A stretch of DNA of 64,000 nucleotides from Numida meleagris (taxonomy: Eukaryota > Chordata > Aves > Galliformes > Numididae): assembly GCF_002078875.1 (NCBI RefSeq), contig NC_034413.1, positions 66,212,802-66,276,801 of the forward strand. The letters run 5' to 3'. A model generated the notes under the pieces. That model had not been told where the DNA came from. It did no database searches and worked only from the letters and a program-made list of their open reading frames with translations. This document shows, one piece after another, positions 14,132 through 28,300 of the stretch; positions within the stretch are counted from its first letter, which is position 1, and the number at the start of each line of letters is the position of its first letter. The position numbers and the translations under genes are program-made.

Positions 14132-14234
14132 ACCTATCTACCTACCTACTTGTCTACCTACCTACCAATCTACCTACCTACTTACCTGCCTACCCATCTA
14201 TCTACCTACCAGCCTGCCTATCTCTCTACTTATT
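14131..14234. repeat. CTAC/CTAT microsatellite, right arm
   Basis: About 25 tetranucleotide units, mainly CTAC with CTAT, CTGC and CTTA variants, directly follow the CR1 3' end. The mix is less pure than the left arm. Overlapping frames here encode artefactual Leu-Pro-Thr-Tyr repeats. Confidence 0.92.
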
Positions 14235-17200
14235 TTGTGTGCTTACGAAATGGCGTCAAGTCCTTGTCTGCAGGATGCCAACACATATTGGGCTGTGCTT
14301 GTTCTGCCAAGTGTTTGGCAAGAAGACTTTAGTTCCAAGTCCTGCATCTCTCTCTGCTCTTGAATACCCAGAGTCCAGTGCTGGTCTTCCAGGTATAGCC
14401 CTGGTGGGGCTTTGCCTCCAGTGAGAGTTTTTTGCTATTGCAATTGCATGACTGATAGCGATATTACTACGGTTATTTCTGTACTTGCTTTTTCTCTTCT
14501 GCTATGTAGGAGAGATTAACTTGCATGTGATGGTGGTATGGATGGTATGGTATGGATTCTTTTTCTCTCCTTCATCCACATGTATATTTTGTCCATTTCT
14601 TATTTCCAAAACCTTAAGTATTTAACCAGAATCCGTTTATTATTATTTCACACATGAAAGGATTTGTTCAACTGGAATCTCTAAAAGTGGTGTTCTGAAG
14701 TCAGACAAGACCAACAGTTGAGATTCGTTATCTTTTCTCCTTGGTCCTTTTCTCCTCTCTCTCCTTAATTTTATACCTTTTTTTCTTTCCTCTGTGAACC
14801 CAAACATGTATTTTCCAGCTAATGTTTTTCTTCTGTTTGAGGTACAGAATGTGTCAGATTCTAGTCCACCAAAGAATAAGAACTTAACTATATATTTCTA
14901 GGGAAAGCTTTTTCTTTTTTTTTTTCTGGAAGTTTACACATGTAGATAAATGTTTAAGTGAAGATTTTTTAAGTGCCAAGCTCTGTTGTTTTATTAACTT
15001 TTGTAGATATTTTAGTATTTATGCACCATCTTTTAAGAAAAAGACTCCAGTAAAACTGAAAACCTTTCAGAGACCCCAGTGTTTCTTCAAATGATTTTTT
15101 TTTCTTAATTTCTGTCTGCGTTCCTCCTATGAGCCATCTTTCTCAAGAATCTTCAGATTTCCCATGTCACAGCACCTTTTAGAAAACTGTATCCTTCCTC
15201 ATGTTTCAAGGCCAGGTTGGATGGTGCCCTGGACAGCCTGATCTGGTGGCTGACGACCAGCCCATGGCAGAGAGTTGGAGCTCAATTATCTCTGAGGTCC
15301 CTTCCAACCTAAGCCAGTCTATAATTCTGTGATATTGCCAACTGGCAGTGGCAATATCTGCCCCTCTGGTTCTTGCTCTCCAGTTCTCACTTGCGTAGGT
15401 CAGTGGGAGATGGTAAGAAATCCGTGCTTTTCCATTCCAATTTCTTTTTCACATATCAGAAACATTTTAGAACCTGCCCAATACTTTTATCACTATCAGT
15501 TTTTAAAAACCATGTCAAATTGTCGTGAAGTGTGGTTGTGTAACTGTACCTGTAAGCTTCAGCGAGGACCAAGATGCTATTGTGCGAGGCTACATACATT
15601 TACAGTACCTGTAATCTGTCCCTTCAGAAATTCCTACACCTTCAGCTTTTTGGCATGTCTACTACAAGTCTTAATCCTAATGGTGCATGCGATAATAGCA
15701 CGATGTTTATGACTTTTCTCCATTTTCATTGCTGTCAAGTGTCAGGAGCTCAAAATTATGCAACTACTTATGTAACTGTAGCAAAAACGGACCTTACCTA
15801 CTTTTTATTCTGTTTTCCTCATTTCTCAGCTGGAGCAAAGCCAGCTCATGTTACTGCAGGCCCACAGCTTTATGTATATCAAAGGAGCAAGGTTTATGTT
15901 TCATAATCTTTTTTATTTCATTACCCAGTACTACAATCCCAGAAAGACTCTAGCAAAAGTATATGGTTTTTAAACACCATGACTTGAAAAGCTGTACAGA
16001 AGTCAGAGCAGAGACCCGATCTGCAGCCATCATCACAAACCATTAAGATTAAAGAAGCTCATACCTTCATATGTTATATACAAAATATAGTCTTGCATGA
16101 GGACCACCATTAAAAAAACAAGCATGTGTTCAGTTCTCATTTCTGTGCTAAGTGTCTTAATGATGAATTTACATGAAATTTATGAGTGGCTCTGAAGAAC
16201 AGAGCAGACGTGTTGTTGCGTGGAGAAAGCAAAGAGCCCCCAACCCTGATGGGATGGCCAAGCTGGGCTCTGCATGCTCTGGGCTCCAGCTTAACTCGGA
16301 TGGCTGGAATTTTAAATCGGCCCCAGGATGTGTTCAGCACATGTTAATTAGAGACAAGCCCTGTTTATTGATGCGATGAACTTTATCTTTCCTGGGTTAC
16401 CTGTCTGTAGGTAATCCTCTTTGCCGAATAGTCATCTATAAAGCAATTTAGCACAGCCTTGTTCCCATTACTCACTGTCTTGGCACATGGACAAGGAAAG
16501 GGCATTGTCTTTGTGTTGCTGCCTCCTGTCCTCTAGCCATGCCAAAGAGAGGGAACAAGCATGGAGCACGCTTGGTAGGGAGATGAAATGGTGTAAGAAC
16601 AAAGTCAGAATTTGCATTTCTACCAATCTGCAAGTCGGCATGAATCACGTTAAAGGTTCACGATAATCAAACACCTGCATTTACAAATTTCTTCGGAGAC
16701 ATAAAGTAAATATATTTGCAGGCATAAATAGCTGAAAAACTTGCTTTTCCTCCACATAATGTACTTAGAATTACATTTTTGATTAAATACTAGGAGGTAA
16801 TAATTCATATATAATGTTCTGCGGTATTTAACTATCAAATATGTCTTCCTAATTAGGAATTCAGGAGGCAGTAGAAATCATTAGAGAAATAGCTGGGTGA
16901 ATGCAACTCATCTTTTTCACCATGCAATTTGCTAATGAATTCACTTTGACAATACTTTCCGTTCTTCAAGTTTTTTTTCCCTGCATCTGAGTGACTGAGT
17001 TTTAGTATTATGAACAAGAAAATTAGCCTGAGTGTTTAAATCAGCACGAATACGTCTTACATAAGATATGGCAGCTTGCATAAGGGTTTACAAACTCCAT
17101 TGCCAGCATCGTAGTGGGGTCATTAAAACAAGCAAGACATAGATCTTGTCGCATACTTTGCAACTTGCATTTGAAGCGTATGAATATTGAGGAATAAATT

Positions 17201-19576
17201 CAGTTTGTGGCTATGAGATATAATTCAGGATCTGAGCTTTGCAGGATGTTGTATACGTGTGAGTGTAATCCTTGCAGCTTGTCCCAGACATACCTGGCTC
17301 CCAGCCATGGTGTTGTAGCAGCTTTTGGGGATGATGCTTTTAGCAAATGGCTAGTTTTAGTTAACAGGTGAAAACTGGTGAAACGTTGTGCCTCAGCTTG
17401 CTTCTGTTAGTCTAGTACCTGGCAGCCGGACTTCTGTCACTGCTCACCAATGTCCAAATGGATCCCAGTGTGGTTTGACTTGCTCTTGCCAAGGAGCCTC
17501 ATCCAGCACTCCAGTTATGGTTTGGATGAAGTTAATGCCTGTCTTTGTGGTCTGAACTTTGTTCCTGTTTGTAGAAAGTAGTTTTTGGAACAAACAAGTA
17601 CATTCCAGTTTCATAATGACATATTGAGTTCAGGAGACAGTTATTTCACTGCCATGTGTGAAAATACCACAAATTCCAATAAATACATATTTATCTCATG
17701 TATTCCCTGCCCGGAGCTCAAATACTTTAAATTCCATCATTTAAGCCAAAGGGAAAACATGGAAGCTAGTGAATTTTTTGGAGTGAAAATGGAAAAATAA
17801 ACCCAACAAAAACCAAACTGCTCAAGTGTGTGATGCAGCAAAAATGCAGCACTGTTCGCTTCCTCAAAATATGAGTCACCAGACCCGGTGTTCTTGCTTT
17901 GTAATTTCACAGATCTCCCTTCACAGTGTCAGTGCTCCCGGATACCTGCTTTCATCTTTTTTTTTTGTAAGAGCTTAACCCTCTCTGCATTGGCCGAGGG
18001 TGAGATTTCTCAGGAAGGGAAAGCTGTCCCAGGAAGCTTTCATTAATGTGGAGTCATGGTGACAGATCTCTGAGAAAACAGCATGTGTTGCATCTTCTTC
18101 TCTGTTACAGGATATTGTGATGTACAAAGGATAATGTCAATAAGAAAGGGGTTTTTATCTGAATAGAAAAAAGGCGTTTTGCCCGCAAGGTAATATTAGA
18201 AAGCTACATGCCTGCAACAGTCAGTGCCCTTGTTAGCATTCAGTGGAATCGTAGTAATAAAAATGGAATTTAAAGTTGGTCTTCTGAAGGAAAAGTGCAA
18301 TTGTTTGGAAGGAAAGGCTGCAATTAGATAATCCATGAGAAAAAAAACTGTACTGTAAATTTAGTGCAATAAAAAGCCTCGTGGAAATAGGTGGGAAATT
18401 AAACTAATGCAAAATTTCTTCAAATGAACTATTTTGACTCAAAGTAAAAAATAATGGAAGAAATGATGTGAGATCAATTTTTTAATATTCTGTAAAGTTT
18501 TACAATGTTGGAATATCTGTGAAGTGCTAATGAATGAGCTCGCAACAGAGGCAAGAGGGATGTAGCAGAAATCAGTGTAAAATAATGTAAATAATTGGCA
18601 TTTTGATAGGTTAAATAGATGCATGGATTGTGGTGCACACTTCAGCTATTTTCATTGTCCCATTTAATCTGTGAGCAGCACCTAGCTGGCATGAGGCTGT
18701 GTGAGGGAATCAAAGTGCAGTTGGGTTGTGCTGTCTGGAGGCTCTGCATGATGCTCTGGGCGGGGAGGAGCTGGCACTGGTGAGATTTGCCCAGCATGGG
18801 AAGTCAGCGTGACCCACTGCCAGCAGGGATGTCATTTCTTCCTCAGTGGGTGCAGCATCTCAACCTGACCTGCTGTGCCCAAGGGAAGCTGCCCTGTGAG
18901 AAATGTCCTCAGGACATCACTGCTCACAAGGTCATGGGTCCAGGAGGTGTTTGGCCTTCTCTGCAGAAGTTTAGAAGTGGAAAATGGCTTGAATTTATTG
19001 CAGCGGATGGAGACACTACAAGTGGATTTAATAGGCCTGTACCGAACCCAAGTACAGGCTACTGCCACCTCTTGCTGATTGAAAGACTGAAAGTGACACA
19101 AATTTCACAGGTTATGACACTCCTTTTTATCACCTACTCCTCTTGTCTTAAGGGCCAGCAACCTGCAGCGTGTGATAAGCTTCTGGGGAAGGACAGGGAG
19201 AGGAAGGATTAACATTCACTTTCCCTGCCATACCTGACAGATGGTATCACGCGGTGTCCATCTAATTGCTGGATCATAATGATCACTTCTGGAGAGGGCA
19301 TGCCGTCTATATTTAAACTTCAAGGCAGTGCTCCTGCTGAGCTGCTAAAGACATGTCTGTGCCCACTGCATTTGTGTCTCTGCAGCAATCCATCTGCGAA
19401 TTCTGCTTCTGCAGGACTTCTTCAGATAGCACCAGTGTGTGCAGCTGAGCACCTCGAATGGCTGCAAAAAACAGGAGGAGTGGGAGAGGTATGGAGGTTA
19501 CAGTAGCAATGTAGCCGGGTATTCAGGGCAGTTTAGCATGGGTAGCTCATTGTGTTATATGCTCCATGGCCAATGA
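14235..19576. other. Gene-free sequence with one CR1 piece
   Basis: Apart from the CR1 at 15203-15335, no gene or repeat was recognised. The 141-codon frame at 18787-19212 has no domain signature and is treated as chance. Confidence 0.6.
15203..15335 (+). mobile_element. CR1 LINE 3' fragment, plus orientation
   Basis: The segment 'tttcaaggccaggttggatg', 'gccctggacagcctgatctg' and 'tctgaggtcccttccaacct', with terminal 'tataattctgtgatat', is a 5'-truncated CR1 3' end of about 130 bases. Confidence 0.92.
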
Positions 19577-19750
19577 GTCATAGAATCATAGAATTCTTAG
19601 AGTTGGAAGGGACCTCTGGGGGCCATCTAGTCAAACTCCCCTGCAAATGAACAGGGACACCACAGTAAGAGCAGGCTGCCCAGGGCCTGATCCAGCCTCA
19701 CCTTGAACATCTCCAGGGACAGGGCATCCACCACAGCACTAGGCACCTGA
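19577..19750 (-). mobile_element. CR1 LINE 3' fragment, minus orientation
   Basis: The plus strand starts TCATAGAATCATAGAATTCT, then 'gttggaagggacctctgggg', 'tgcaaatgaacagggacacc', 'cagcctcaccttgaacatct' and 'ggcatccaccac'. This is the reverse complement of a CR1 3' end, about 170 bases long. Confidence 0.93.
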
Positions 19751-20621
19751 ACGCGACCAGTGACACCCACATTGCTTCCAGGCCTGACAGAGGACAGTGA
19801 TTGTTCTTTTGGTTTTAAGCTTCTGATGAGCTTTCTGCACATCACTGTTCCTGGAAAACACCCAAAGCTGTCTTGTCAAAACGGAGATGATATTTTATCT
19901 TTGAAATTTGGGTTAGGGAATTTCATTGCCATGAATATTCAGCACTCTCCACATCGCAGTTCTGCTCATTGATCATGCATGCAAAACATTAGTGGCACCC
20001 TGAGTACAGAATTAAATCTGGTCTCCGCCATTTGCAATTCTGCTCACTTTGGAGGTCACCGCATGCGACAAGGCTGCTTTTTAGTTTTAAAAGCTATGTA
20101 AACACATCCCTAACCTGCTGCCACCTATCAGCACTGGGAGCAGCGTTACGCTTCTGCTGGGAATGAAGTGCATTACGCAGCAAATTAGTTGGCCTTGAAC
20201 AAACCTCCCTGAATCATTGAACCTGATGTGCTGGGTTGATTAGCAATGGGAGATGGCAGTGTAAACTTCCATGTCACAGCCACAGTGACCGAGGAAAGAG
20301 GAAGAGCAGGGCTTTCTGTACCCTGACTGCTTTCCTGCCTTTCTTGCTTCCAGATCCACCTCGCCATTGTGTCTGTTCCATCAACACCCGTGCTCCTTGC
20401 CTTTATTGTGGTGAGATGGAAAAGGTGTTTCTTGGAGATGGGGATCTTTCTGACTTAGAACTTTATGTTTTCGGTTGCATTCTCAACTAAAATCTCAGTT
20501 ACAATGATGATAAATGGAATTGCTATTAATATAGAACTATATACACTCCTGGAGTGTTGGTTGACATACAGATAATTTAATAAAGGATGTTTTTTGCCTA
20601 AGGACATGTAACTTCATTGCT

Positions 20622-20650
20622 GTTTTTTTTTTTTTTGTTTTTTTTTTTTG
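20622..20650. repeat. T-rich low-complexity tract
   Basis: Two T-runs separated by a single G, in gene-free DNA. Confidence 0.85.
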
Positions 20651-21287
20651 CATCTCTTTAATAGAAAGTGAGGAAGGAAACTGAACCCACACAGTGTTTC
20701 TTGAAGATTAAGCTTCTGTAAATGTAATAAATTGATCATGCTTTCATGTTTGTAAGAAACTGTTATTTCCTCTGAGCTGCCTTAATCCCGTTCAGTGCCA
20801 TCAAAAATCCTATTTTTTCTAAGTCTTCCACTGAAACAGAATGAGATGCCATAAAAATAATTGGAGATATGCCTGGGAAAAAGCAGCCATCACCAACAAA
20901 CAAACCTATAGGTCCAGCATTCAAAAATGATCCAAACAATGCGATCCTGTAAGTGCTGGAGCTTCAAATCACGTCAATGTTCTTGTTATTCACGGTAGTT
21001 ACATGCAAAAAATCTGAAAAGCAAAAGTTCATAAGCAAATGGCATAGGCAGTGCATTTTATATAGTACCAAACATACATTTAATTTCCATCACTTTGCAG
21101 TAGATGCAGAGTGACATGTTTCTTCGAGGACTTTATCATCGTCCTCAGGCTATTTTAGAACACCCTTATTTCATTGCCATTATGTTTTACAGGAATAATA
21201 TTTTTCCTTCTTTGTGGAAAAAGCATAAAATGAAGCTCATTCCTCCAACCCCAGATCCTGCTGCAGGTTAAAGATGCGCTTCGTTTT

Positions 21288-21410
21288 AATCATGCTTAAA
21301 TCTCACTGAGGTCAGAGCGGGATTCTCAAGTGCTTAAAACTAAGTACGAGTTAAGTGCTTTGCTGGAGCGAGTCAGAGGAAAAAGCGCTTGGCTGGATCA
21401 GGGCCTTACA
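21288..21410 (+). repeat. Possible ancient amniote interspersed repeat
   Basis: A CpG-containing segment has two related motifs, AAGTGCTTTGCTGGAGCGAG (from 21353) and AAGCGCTTGGCTGGATCAGG (from 21383), preceded by 'tctcactgaggtcagagcgg'. The phrase 'aagtgctttgctggatc(a/g)gggcc' recurs in old repeats of turtles, crocodilians and birds as far as I recall. I cannot name the family. Boundaries are uncertain. Confidence 0.4.
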
Positions 21411-22280
21411 GCATCACGGTGGGATTAACGGTGTGATTAAAGTAGCTTTTTGTGTTTTAAGTGTTTGTTAAGTTAGAAGCCAGGGAGAACGTTGCAGAAC
21501 CTCTCCGAAAAGAGCTTTGGATGGTCTTCCATAAAGATTCACTCGTTTTTTTTTCCCTTATTTTAAATTAAAAATTCCTAATTAGCGAGCCTTCTTTTCA
21601 TGTACTTTCTTATGATCGCTCTTTGCCCTTTATGTATGTTTATTGTTGTTTTTCTCTTTATGCGACCTAGAAAGTTAGGCAGTAAAGCTGGAGAAACAAG
21701 CAGGTATTATGTGATAACTGAATGCAACGTCGGTGTTATGATGCAAGTAATGCAACTCAAGGTCTCTTATACTTCAGGAGCTAGACAGTAATTGCCTGAT
21801 GGTAATCATGATAACTACACTCCCTGGAGTTACTTTACTGCTGTTCAGAAATATCTTCTGGATCTTGTACATGAGCATGATGAAAACCCCCACATTCAAT
21901 TATTCTACTGAAAGTTGAATGATTATGATGCATGTTCCCTGACATGGTGATTTACACAAATAGAAGTTTTATTCTGCAAGGAGGGATAATATTTTAAAGC
22001 AGAAGTAATTAAATCCAGTGTGGAAACTTCATTCATTGCTGAATGCGGGGTCTTCTTGTTTGCAGAGGAAGCATTTTATTACCTGTATATCACCTGCATT
22101 GCATCCCTCAGCAAGTGGGGATGTTACAATAACTGATTATATTAAGACCTTATTTTTGAAAAATGTGGTTGAAAGGAGTAATCCGTTCAGATTTGGCGTG
22201 AGGAGTGAATGGAGATTACATCCAGTTAATTGTTTTGGCAAGTTTGTTCCTCCTGTATGAGCAATGATGCCTTCCTATCT

Positions 22281-22389
22281 GAGCAGCCTGCCCAAGCTGT
22301 AGGTGTCCCTGCTCATTGCAGGGGAGTTGGACCATATGACCTTTAAAAGTCCCTTCTAAATTGAATGATTCCATGGTTCTATGGTTCTT
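22281..22389 (+). mobile_element. CR1 LINE 3' fragment, plus orientation
   Basis: The blocks 'ctgtaggtgtccctgctcat', 'gcaggggagttggaccatat' and 'cccttctaaattgaatgatt', ending in repeated 'catggttctatggttct', are the last ~110 bases of a CR1. Confidence 0.9.
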
Positions 22390-25300
22390 ACTCCAGGTAG
22401 CTGTGGCTGTTCAGCAGCTCCTGCTCAGCCTGAGGTAGGCTGCTTTGGTTTGCTAGCAGCCGTGTGGCTTAGGCCACCTAAACCAGGTGGGTTTGGAGTG
22501 TTATTTGCTGTGAAAAATAACAATGAATATCACATGCATTGTGTATAATAATAAAATTTGGGTAACTCTGCAAATTATCTGAAAAATTAAAATTTTGGAT
22601 GCAGTGATGACCCTGGCAGAATACCTGCTGACTTCAGGGGCAGGAAGTGAATTATTCTCTTTTGACAACAGCATAACCACTTCTGGACTGAAGCGGACTA
22701 CTTTGGGTCTGGTACTTTGTCTCCAGCATTTTCCAGTGACAGATGCTAAGTAAAGGAAACAGGAGGATTGTAAGGCAAATGTTCCCTTGTCATATTTATT
22801 CAGCTCAAGGAAGGAAGATAGCGCATTAGTAAGGAGTGTTTACCTTTGGACCATGCCTGGCAGCCCTGACAAATCTGTCTAACACCTTTCCAGATCCATC
22901 TATTCTTTTGATTTCCTCAAAATTCATTAGCAACGAGTTCTACACTTAAAATGTATTAGGTAAAAAAACCAAACAAACAACAAATTGTATGTTTCAGTGC
23001 ACAGCCTGGAGGTTGCCTCTGATTAAACAAAAACATCATATTCACCTCTGATAACACTATGTGTGTATAAGGAAGGCTGTCCTACAATGTCTTCTCCTCT
23101 AACCGTGTTCTCCCTGCTTCCGATCCTCATCACAGTCCTTCTACTATTTTCCAGGCTGCATGTTTTCACTAAGACTTATTTTCCTGCCTATCTTTTAAAA
23201 GGATCTGAGTGACTTAGTTTATGTGCCTAAAGGTGCATGATTTGCCCTTCCCTTTAAACTGGTTCCCTGTTTACTTCTTTTTCGGTTCTGCCCAGTCATC
23301 GTAGTGTGAAAAGTAACGTGTAATTATTCTTCTTTTCTGTGCAATTTGTGTTTTGATTGTTGCTGTCTTTTCCAGTCTGATGAGTCTTTGTGCATTGCCA
23401 CCTCTTGTGGGAGCTGATTGGTGCAGCCATGTGTCAAATAGGGCTAAGAAGATATTTGTGTTACAGGTGATTTTGCAACTAACTGACTTGAGCTCTCTGA
23501 AATCATTGGATAGGCCTATGTTCTTTTTATTATCCCTTTCTCTTTTAGGTTAATGCAGATACTTTTACACTCAGCAGTTTCCTTGGGATGTCAGAACTGT
23601 CTGATCTGAGTTTTCAGTGGAGGTTGTGTCTTATTTTCTTTTGAAACACCTCATCCAACACTAACAATAACCTCGGTAACAATGTTACTGAACCATTTAA
23701 TTTAATTAGATAAGCCATTACTCAAGAATGCACGCATCCAGCAGAAGCAGGGGAATATTTTTACCAACTGGCAGCAGCTTTCTTAGAGGTCTTGGAGCAC
23801 ACGCGGAGTGTTGCAAACCACTATTCCCTGTTGTATTACCAATGGCTTCTGCAAGTTTCTGAGCAATTGAGCAGAGTGAGCTAAATTCCTCACTCCTGTA
23901 TGATGATGATATATATACTGGTCTGGTTTCATTGGTTTCAGTGGAATTTCTCTAGATGTGTATCAGTTAATTTTTCTGATGCTTTTCTTAAACTCAGAGA
24001 AATCAGAAGGGTTAATGACTGTGTGTATTTGAACATATCACAAGATAAAAAAGGTTTACATTCTAAAGCATACTAAAACAGTGACTGAGAAAGAGTACGT
24101 TTTTGATGATTGTACAAGATATTCAGCTCTTTGGGAAGCCTTCATCTTCTCTGAAAATGATGACAGATCCAAAGGACCACTGGCCAGACATAAATCTCTG
24201 AAGCGTTCACATCTTATGGAGTCTGATGCAGCCTCAGAGATTTGAGCCCACGTCTTTCTTAATGAAAATGGAAAATGCTTTTTTAAAGCACTACAATGAA
24301 GATATCCTATGGCTGGATTTGAAAAATGACTCCTGTAAGTCATCCCTGCTTTCTGCTTCCCTCTGTTTTTCAAAGCCGTTCATATAGAACTATGCAAATT
24401 ATTTTAAATAGACCTCAGGCTAGTGCCACTGTTTTAAAAGCGTAACAATAGTGTGAAAGATGTAAGCACGCAGTTAAATTTATTTGCAACGGAGGGTCTG
24501 TGTTTATCATATTTACTCCTTTTTTCTTTCTCCTTTTTTAAAATGAAGAATTAATCTGTGAGAGAGAAGCAGACCTAGAGTTGTGCTCAAGGACCCATGT
24601 AACCCTCCTGAGTGTAGAGGATTGGGAGGACAAGGAACACGCTGATGTTTTTCTACCGTAACCACCTCCATTTTCTTCTTCTAACGCTTTGTTTCCTGCA
24701 CTAATATTCTAGTTCTTTTGACATAATGAATGAGCTTAGGGACTCGAAGGAGTTGCGGTACCATTTGTTTTTTATCCTAAAGGAAAATACAAACCCCTCT
24801 GTTAGATAGGACTCTGCATAAAAATAAGTGTTTCTGTAATACGGAAGTTGAAGGTGACCTATGGTAATAACGGATGCAAACTTTTTCAAGCTGAAAACAT
24901 TCCTCCCTAGGTTTTTGTTTGTTCTAGCTAACACTTTTCTCTAATGCTTTAGATACTGCATACTATTTAAAGCGTGCAATATCTAAATGGTAGTAGATAA
25001 TTGAGAATCCTAATAGACTTTCATCCAGCAAGTATTGTTTATTGATGTAGTTGGTGAGAAAATGGAATTGAATGTGGATAAAAATAGATTTCCTAGTTTG
25101 GCTTTTTAAGATAGAAAATGAAAACAAATATTTTGCCAAGTCAAAAACTGGAAAAAATATTTGTTTATGACAAAAAGGGTGTTTATGTTTCCAGCCTGCT
25201 AATGAACAGCATAAGAAATATTAAAGAAATCATTTCAAATGAGAGCAGAATCAAGAGCTTTTATTTAAAAGATAAGAAGCTAGCCTGCTTCTCCTTTTTC

Positions 25301-28300
25301 TTGCAGTTTTTCTTCTAAATTCCATGTTAGGAATCACTTAATTTTTATTTTTTCTTTTAAAGTCCAGTATACATGTCTTTGCTTAGCTATACCTCTGTAT
25401 GAGAAAGAACATTCATTTTAATATTACTCTCTGCTGTTGATCAATATTTATGCTGTTAACCAAGCAGTTGTGAAACAAGCTGCTTGTTCTAATACTTAAC
25501 TAAAATATTTCTTTATCTTTCTACAAACTGCTCCTTTGCATCTCTTATTTATTGAGAGAATAGGTTATTTTATTTCTTCACAGCTGAAAATCATTGAGAA
25601 GTCAATAGCAGCTGGTGCTCAGAGGAGTGGCTGAAATGCTCTGAGCAGAGATGGGAAAGGATGGGATGACTCTCCTTCCCATCCAGAGAAATCATGATCG
25701 GATGAGGGGCTGCCAGGTCCTTTGAGTTGGAATTTATCCTCAGTATCCATACAAGCAGGTCCGAGACCCCTATGCTCACAGAGTTCTTAACAAACTCATT
25801 AATATTCACAAATGTGCACCAGGAATTGGAAGGATGAACTAATGAGAAATGATTAAGAGTTAAATATGCATAGAATGGCTTAGCAACTATTAAAGCAAAG
25901 GACACAGTAGTTGCCTGCAAATAGAGAATGTAAATAAAAAGGGCAGAGGAATTAGTGAGGTTGGTTCTGGAACTAATGAAATAATACACAGCAAAGTTGT
26001 TGTCTTTTTGCTTATTAAACTTTCTTTTAAGCTCCAATGCAATAGGCAACACTGGAAAGAAAAATGAGAAGGAAATTTTAGGATAAATGGATAAAACAGG
26101 AAATAAAACATCCAGACCCTGCCCCAAATGTCAGGTTTAAATGATGCTCTCTGCATGTGAAATCTTTCAAAAAGGCGAAGAGGGGCAACAGGGGCCTGTA
26201 GGCCTCAGCTCAGTGCCCAAGGAAACGGTGGAGTGAGTCTTGGTGGGTGTGACACGTGAGGGACGAGGACATTGCTGGAGTAGCCAGCGTTGGTGTGCAA
26301 AGGGAGAACTGTGCTTGGCTGCTGCTTTCCCTGAAAAAAAGGACTCCCTCTGAGAACCAGGTGACAGTGGCAAGTGCCATTTAGCTCCATATTAGCATGA
26401 CTGTCAGGGCAGATCCCACAAAGACCTCACAGCCGAACAGGAAGCTCTCAGAGATAACCTGGGGAGAATATATCTAGAATGTTATGGCCAGAGTGCTGTC
26501 TGAGCGTGGGAGAGCTACATCATCCCATCCGTCCTTATGATCAGAGGCCATTTATAAGAGTTTTTATATTGGTAGTTGTTTTCTACATTGTTTAAACCTG
26601 ATTTAAAATGCAGGTCTATTGCGAGAATTTTTTTTGATATTTATTGTTCTAATTTAGTTGACAAATTGATGCTACTATAAAGCCAATGTTCTGTTAAATC
26701 TAGTTTGCTTGAAACGATACTTTACAGGTGAAACACTTGAATAACTGAAGTGTGCATGCCTGTTATGCTTTTTCCAGTGATTCACGTGCCTTTGAATGTA
26801 TTGAGCAAGATTTACTTTAATACCAAGCATCATACAATGGAACATTTCAGAACCATCTGCATATTTAAAATGCTATAATTCTGTTTGGCAAGTCAACTAA
26901 ATGAAGCACCAGCTAACAGAATTAGTGCATGAGCTTTCTAAGTTTTGTATCTGTAAAACAGTTCTGAAGGGCGTTTGTGGCAGGGTGGTAGCCCACCTGT
27001 GGCTCAATGTGTGGAGGTGGCTGGGGTCACCAGCAAGATTCAGAGCTGCAAGATTTCATTCCTGGAAACATTTGTAAGATACATTTGCCTACAAGTATGC
27101 TTAGAAGTATTCTCAAAATCCTGATTTGGATTAGATGATATAATGGACTTCTGTCTTCCCTAGAATATATTTTATTTTAAAATCGATTGCAATACATATC
27201 CCAAATAGCTGTACTCGTGAAGATGTGAAGGAAGCACTGTATGAAAAATGAAAGCTTTAAGTTCAGCTGCAGATTGAATATTGGTGATTTATATTGGCGT
27301 TGGTGATTTCTGTGCCCGGACGAGCAAGAGTTCTTTTAAATCTGTATCTTACTGTAACAATACCATGTCAGATAGCATCAACCTCAAGTAATGTTAAAAA
27401 AAAGACGCACACACAAAAAACCTTTTTGCCTTTCTTACAAGAAATAGTATTATTGCAAACCTGAAGTATGGAGAAAAGCCATTATTGCCTCCAAGGTGGT
27501 ATGCCATCTCAATAAGACTTATCTTCTAGACAAGAAAAACATACTTTTCAAGTCCCACGTGTGCTACTAACCACCACTTACAAAACCTTTGTTTTAAAGT
27601 GCTGGCAATTTTACCTAGGGCAAATACTTTACTACATTTAAGAGGTCTCCAAAGAATACTAGTAAATCTAAGGTGAACCATGAAGACCCATGAATACAAT
27701 GAAATTTAAGGGTTTGGTGTTTCTAAGTTTTTGTTATTTTTCCTTTTTCAGTACACAAATCTAACTTCCATCCTGCTAATATATCCTTAGTATCTAATTA
27801 ATATCAAATTTTAAAAGAGTGGCAAAGATAATAAATTCATGTCTTTTCAAGAAAACATAGCAATGTGACAATAAAAACAATTAGACATTTGAAGTAAACT
27901 AACAACATAACCAGCAATCTGTTTGGGTCATGAGCCAGAAGAGGCCATCTGGCATTCCCAGTGATAGCCTGAGCAAGAGCTGCCACCTTTTATTGCATAT
28001 TGATAAGGTCTGGTAACTGCTGGGTTTCTCCAGCTGAATACAAAATTTCAGACATAGCGGGTAATGCTGCATCACAAGTGGTAATTAATGCAACAGAGGA
28101 ATAACATTAGTGGGCACATACCCTTTCCAGTTAGAATCGATCTACTTTGCACCAAAGACCTGGACACTGAAATTCTGCAACCTTAAAGCTTAAGATAAAG
28201 AAAAATTTAAGGGACTATCTATGCAAGAATATATTAATAGAAATGTCTGGCTGTCAGGCCTGGCCTGCAGACTATCTCTACGCAGCAATGTGTTAATGGA

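Noticed and set aside
14046..14424. Tyr/Leu/Pro/Thr-rich frames of 60-105 codons
   Set aside because: They are translations of the CTAC/CTAT microsatellite and the CR1 end.
18787..19212. 141-codon plus-strand frame with cysteines
   Set aside because: No regular cysteine spacing, domain or splice context; competing frames of similar length overlap on both strands, as expected from locally higher GC.
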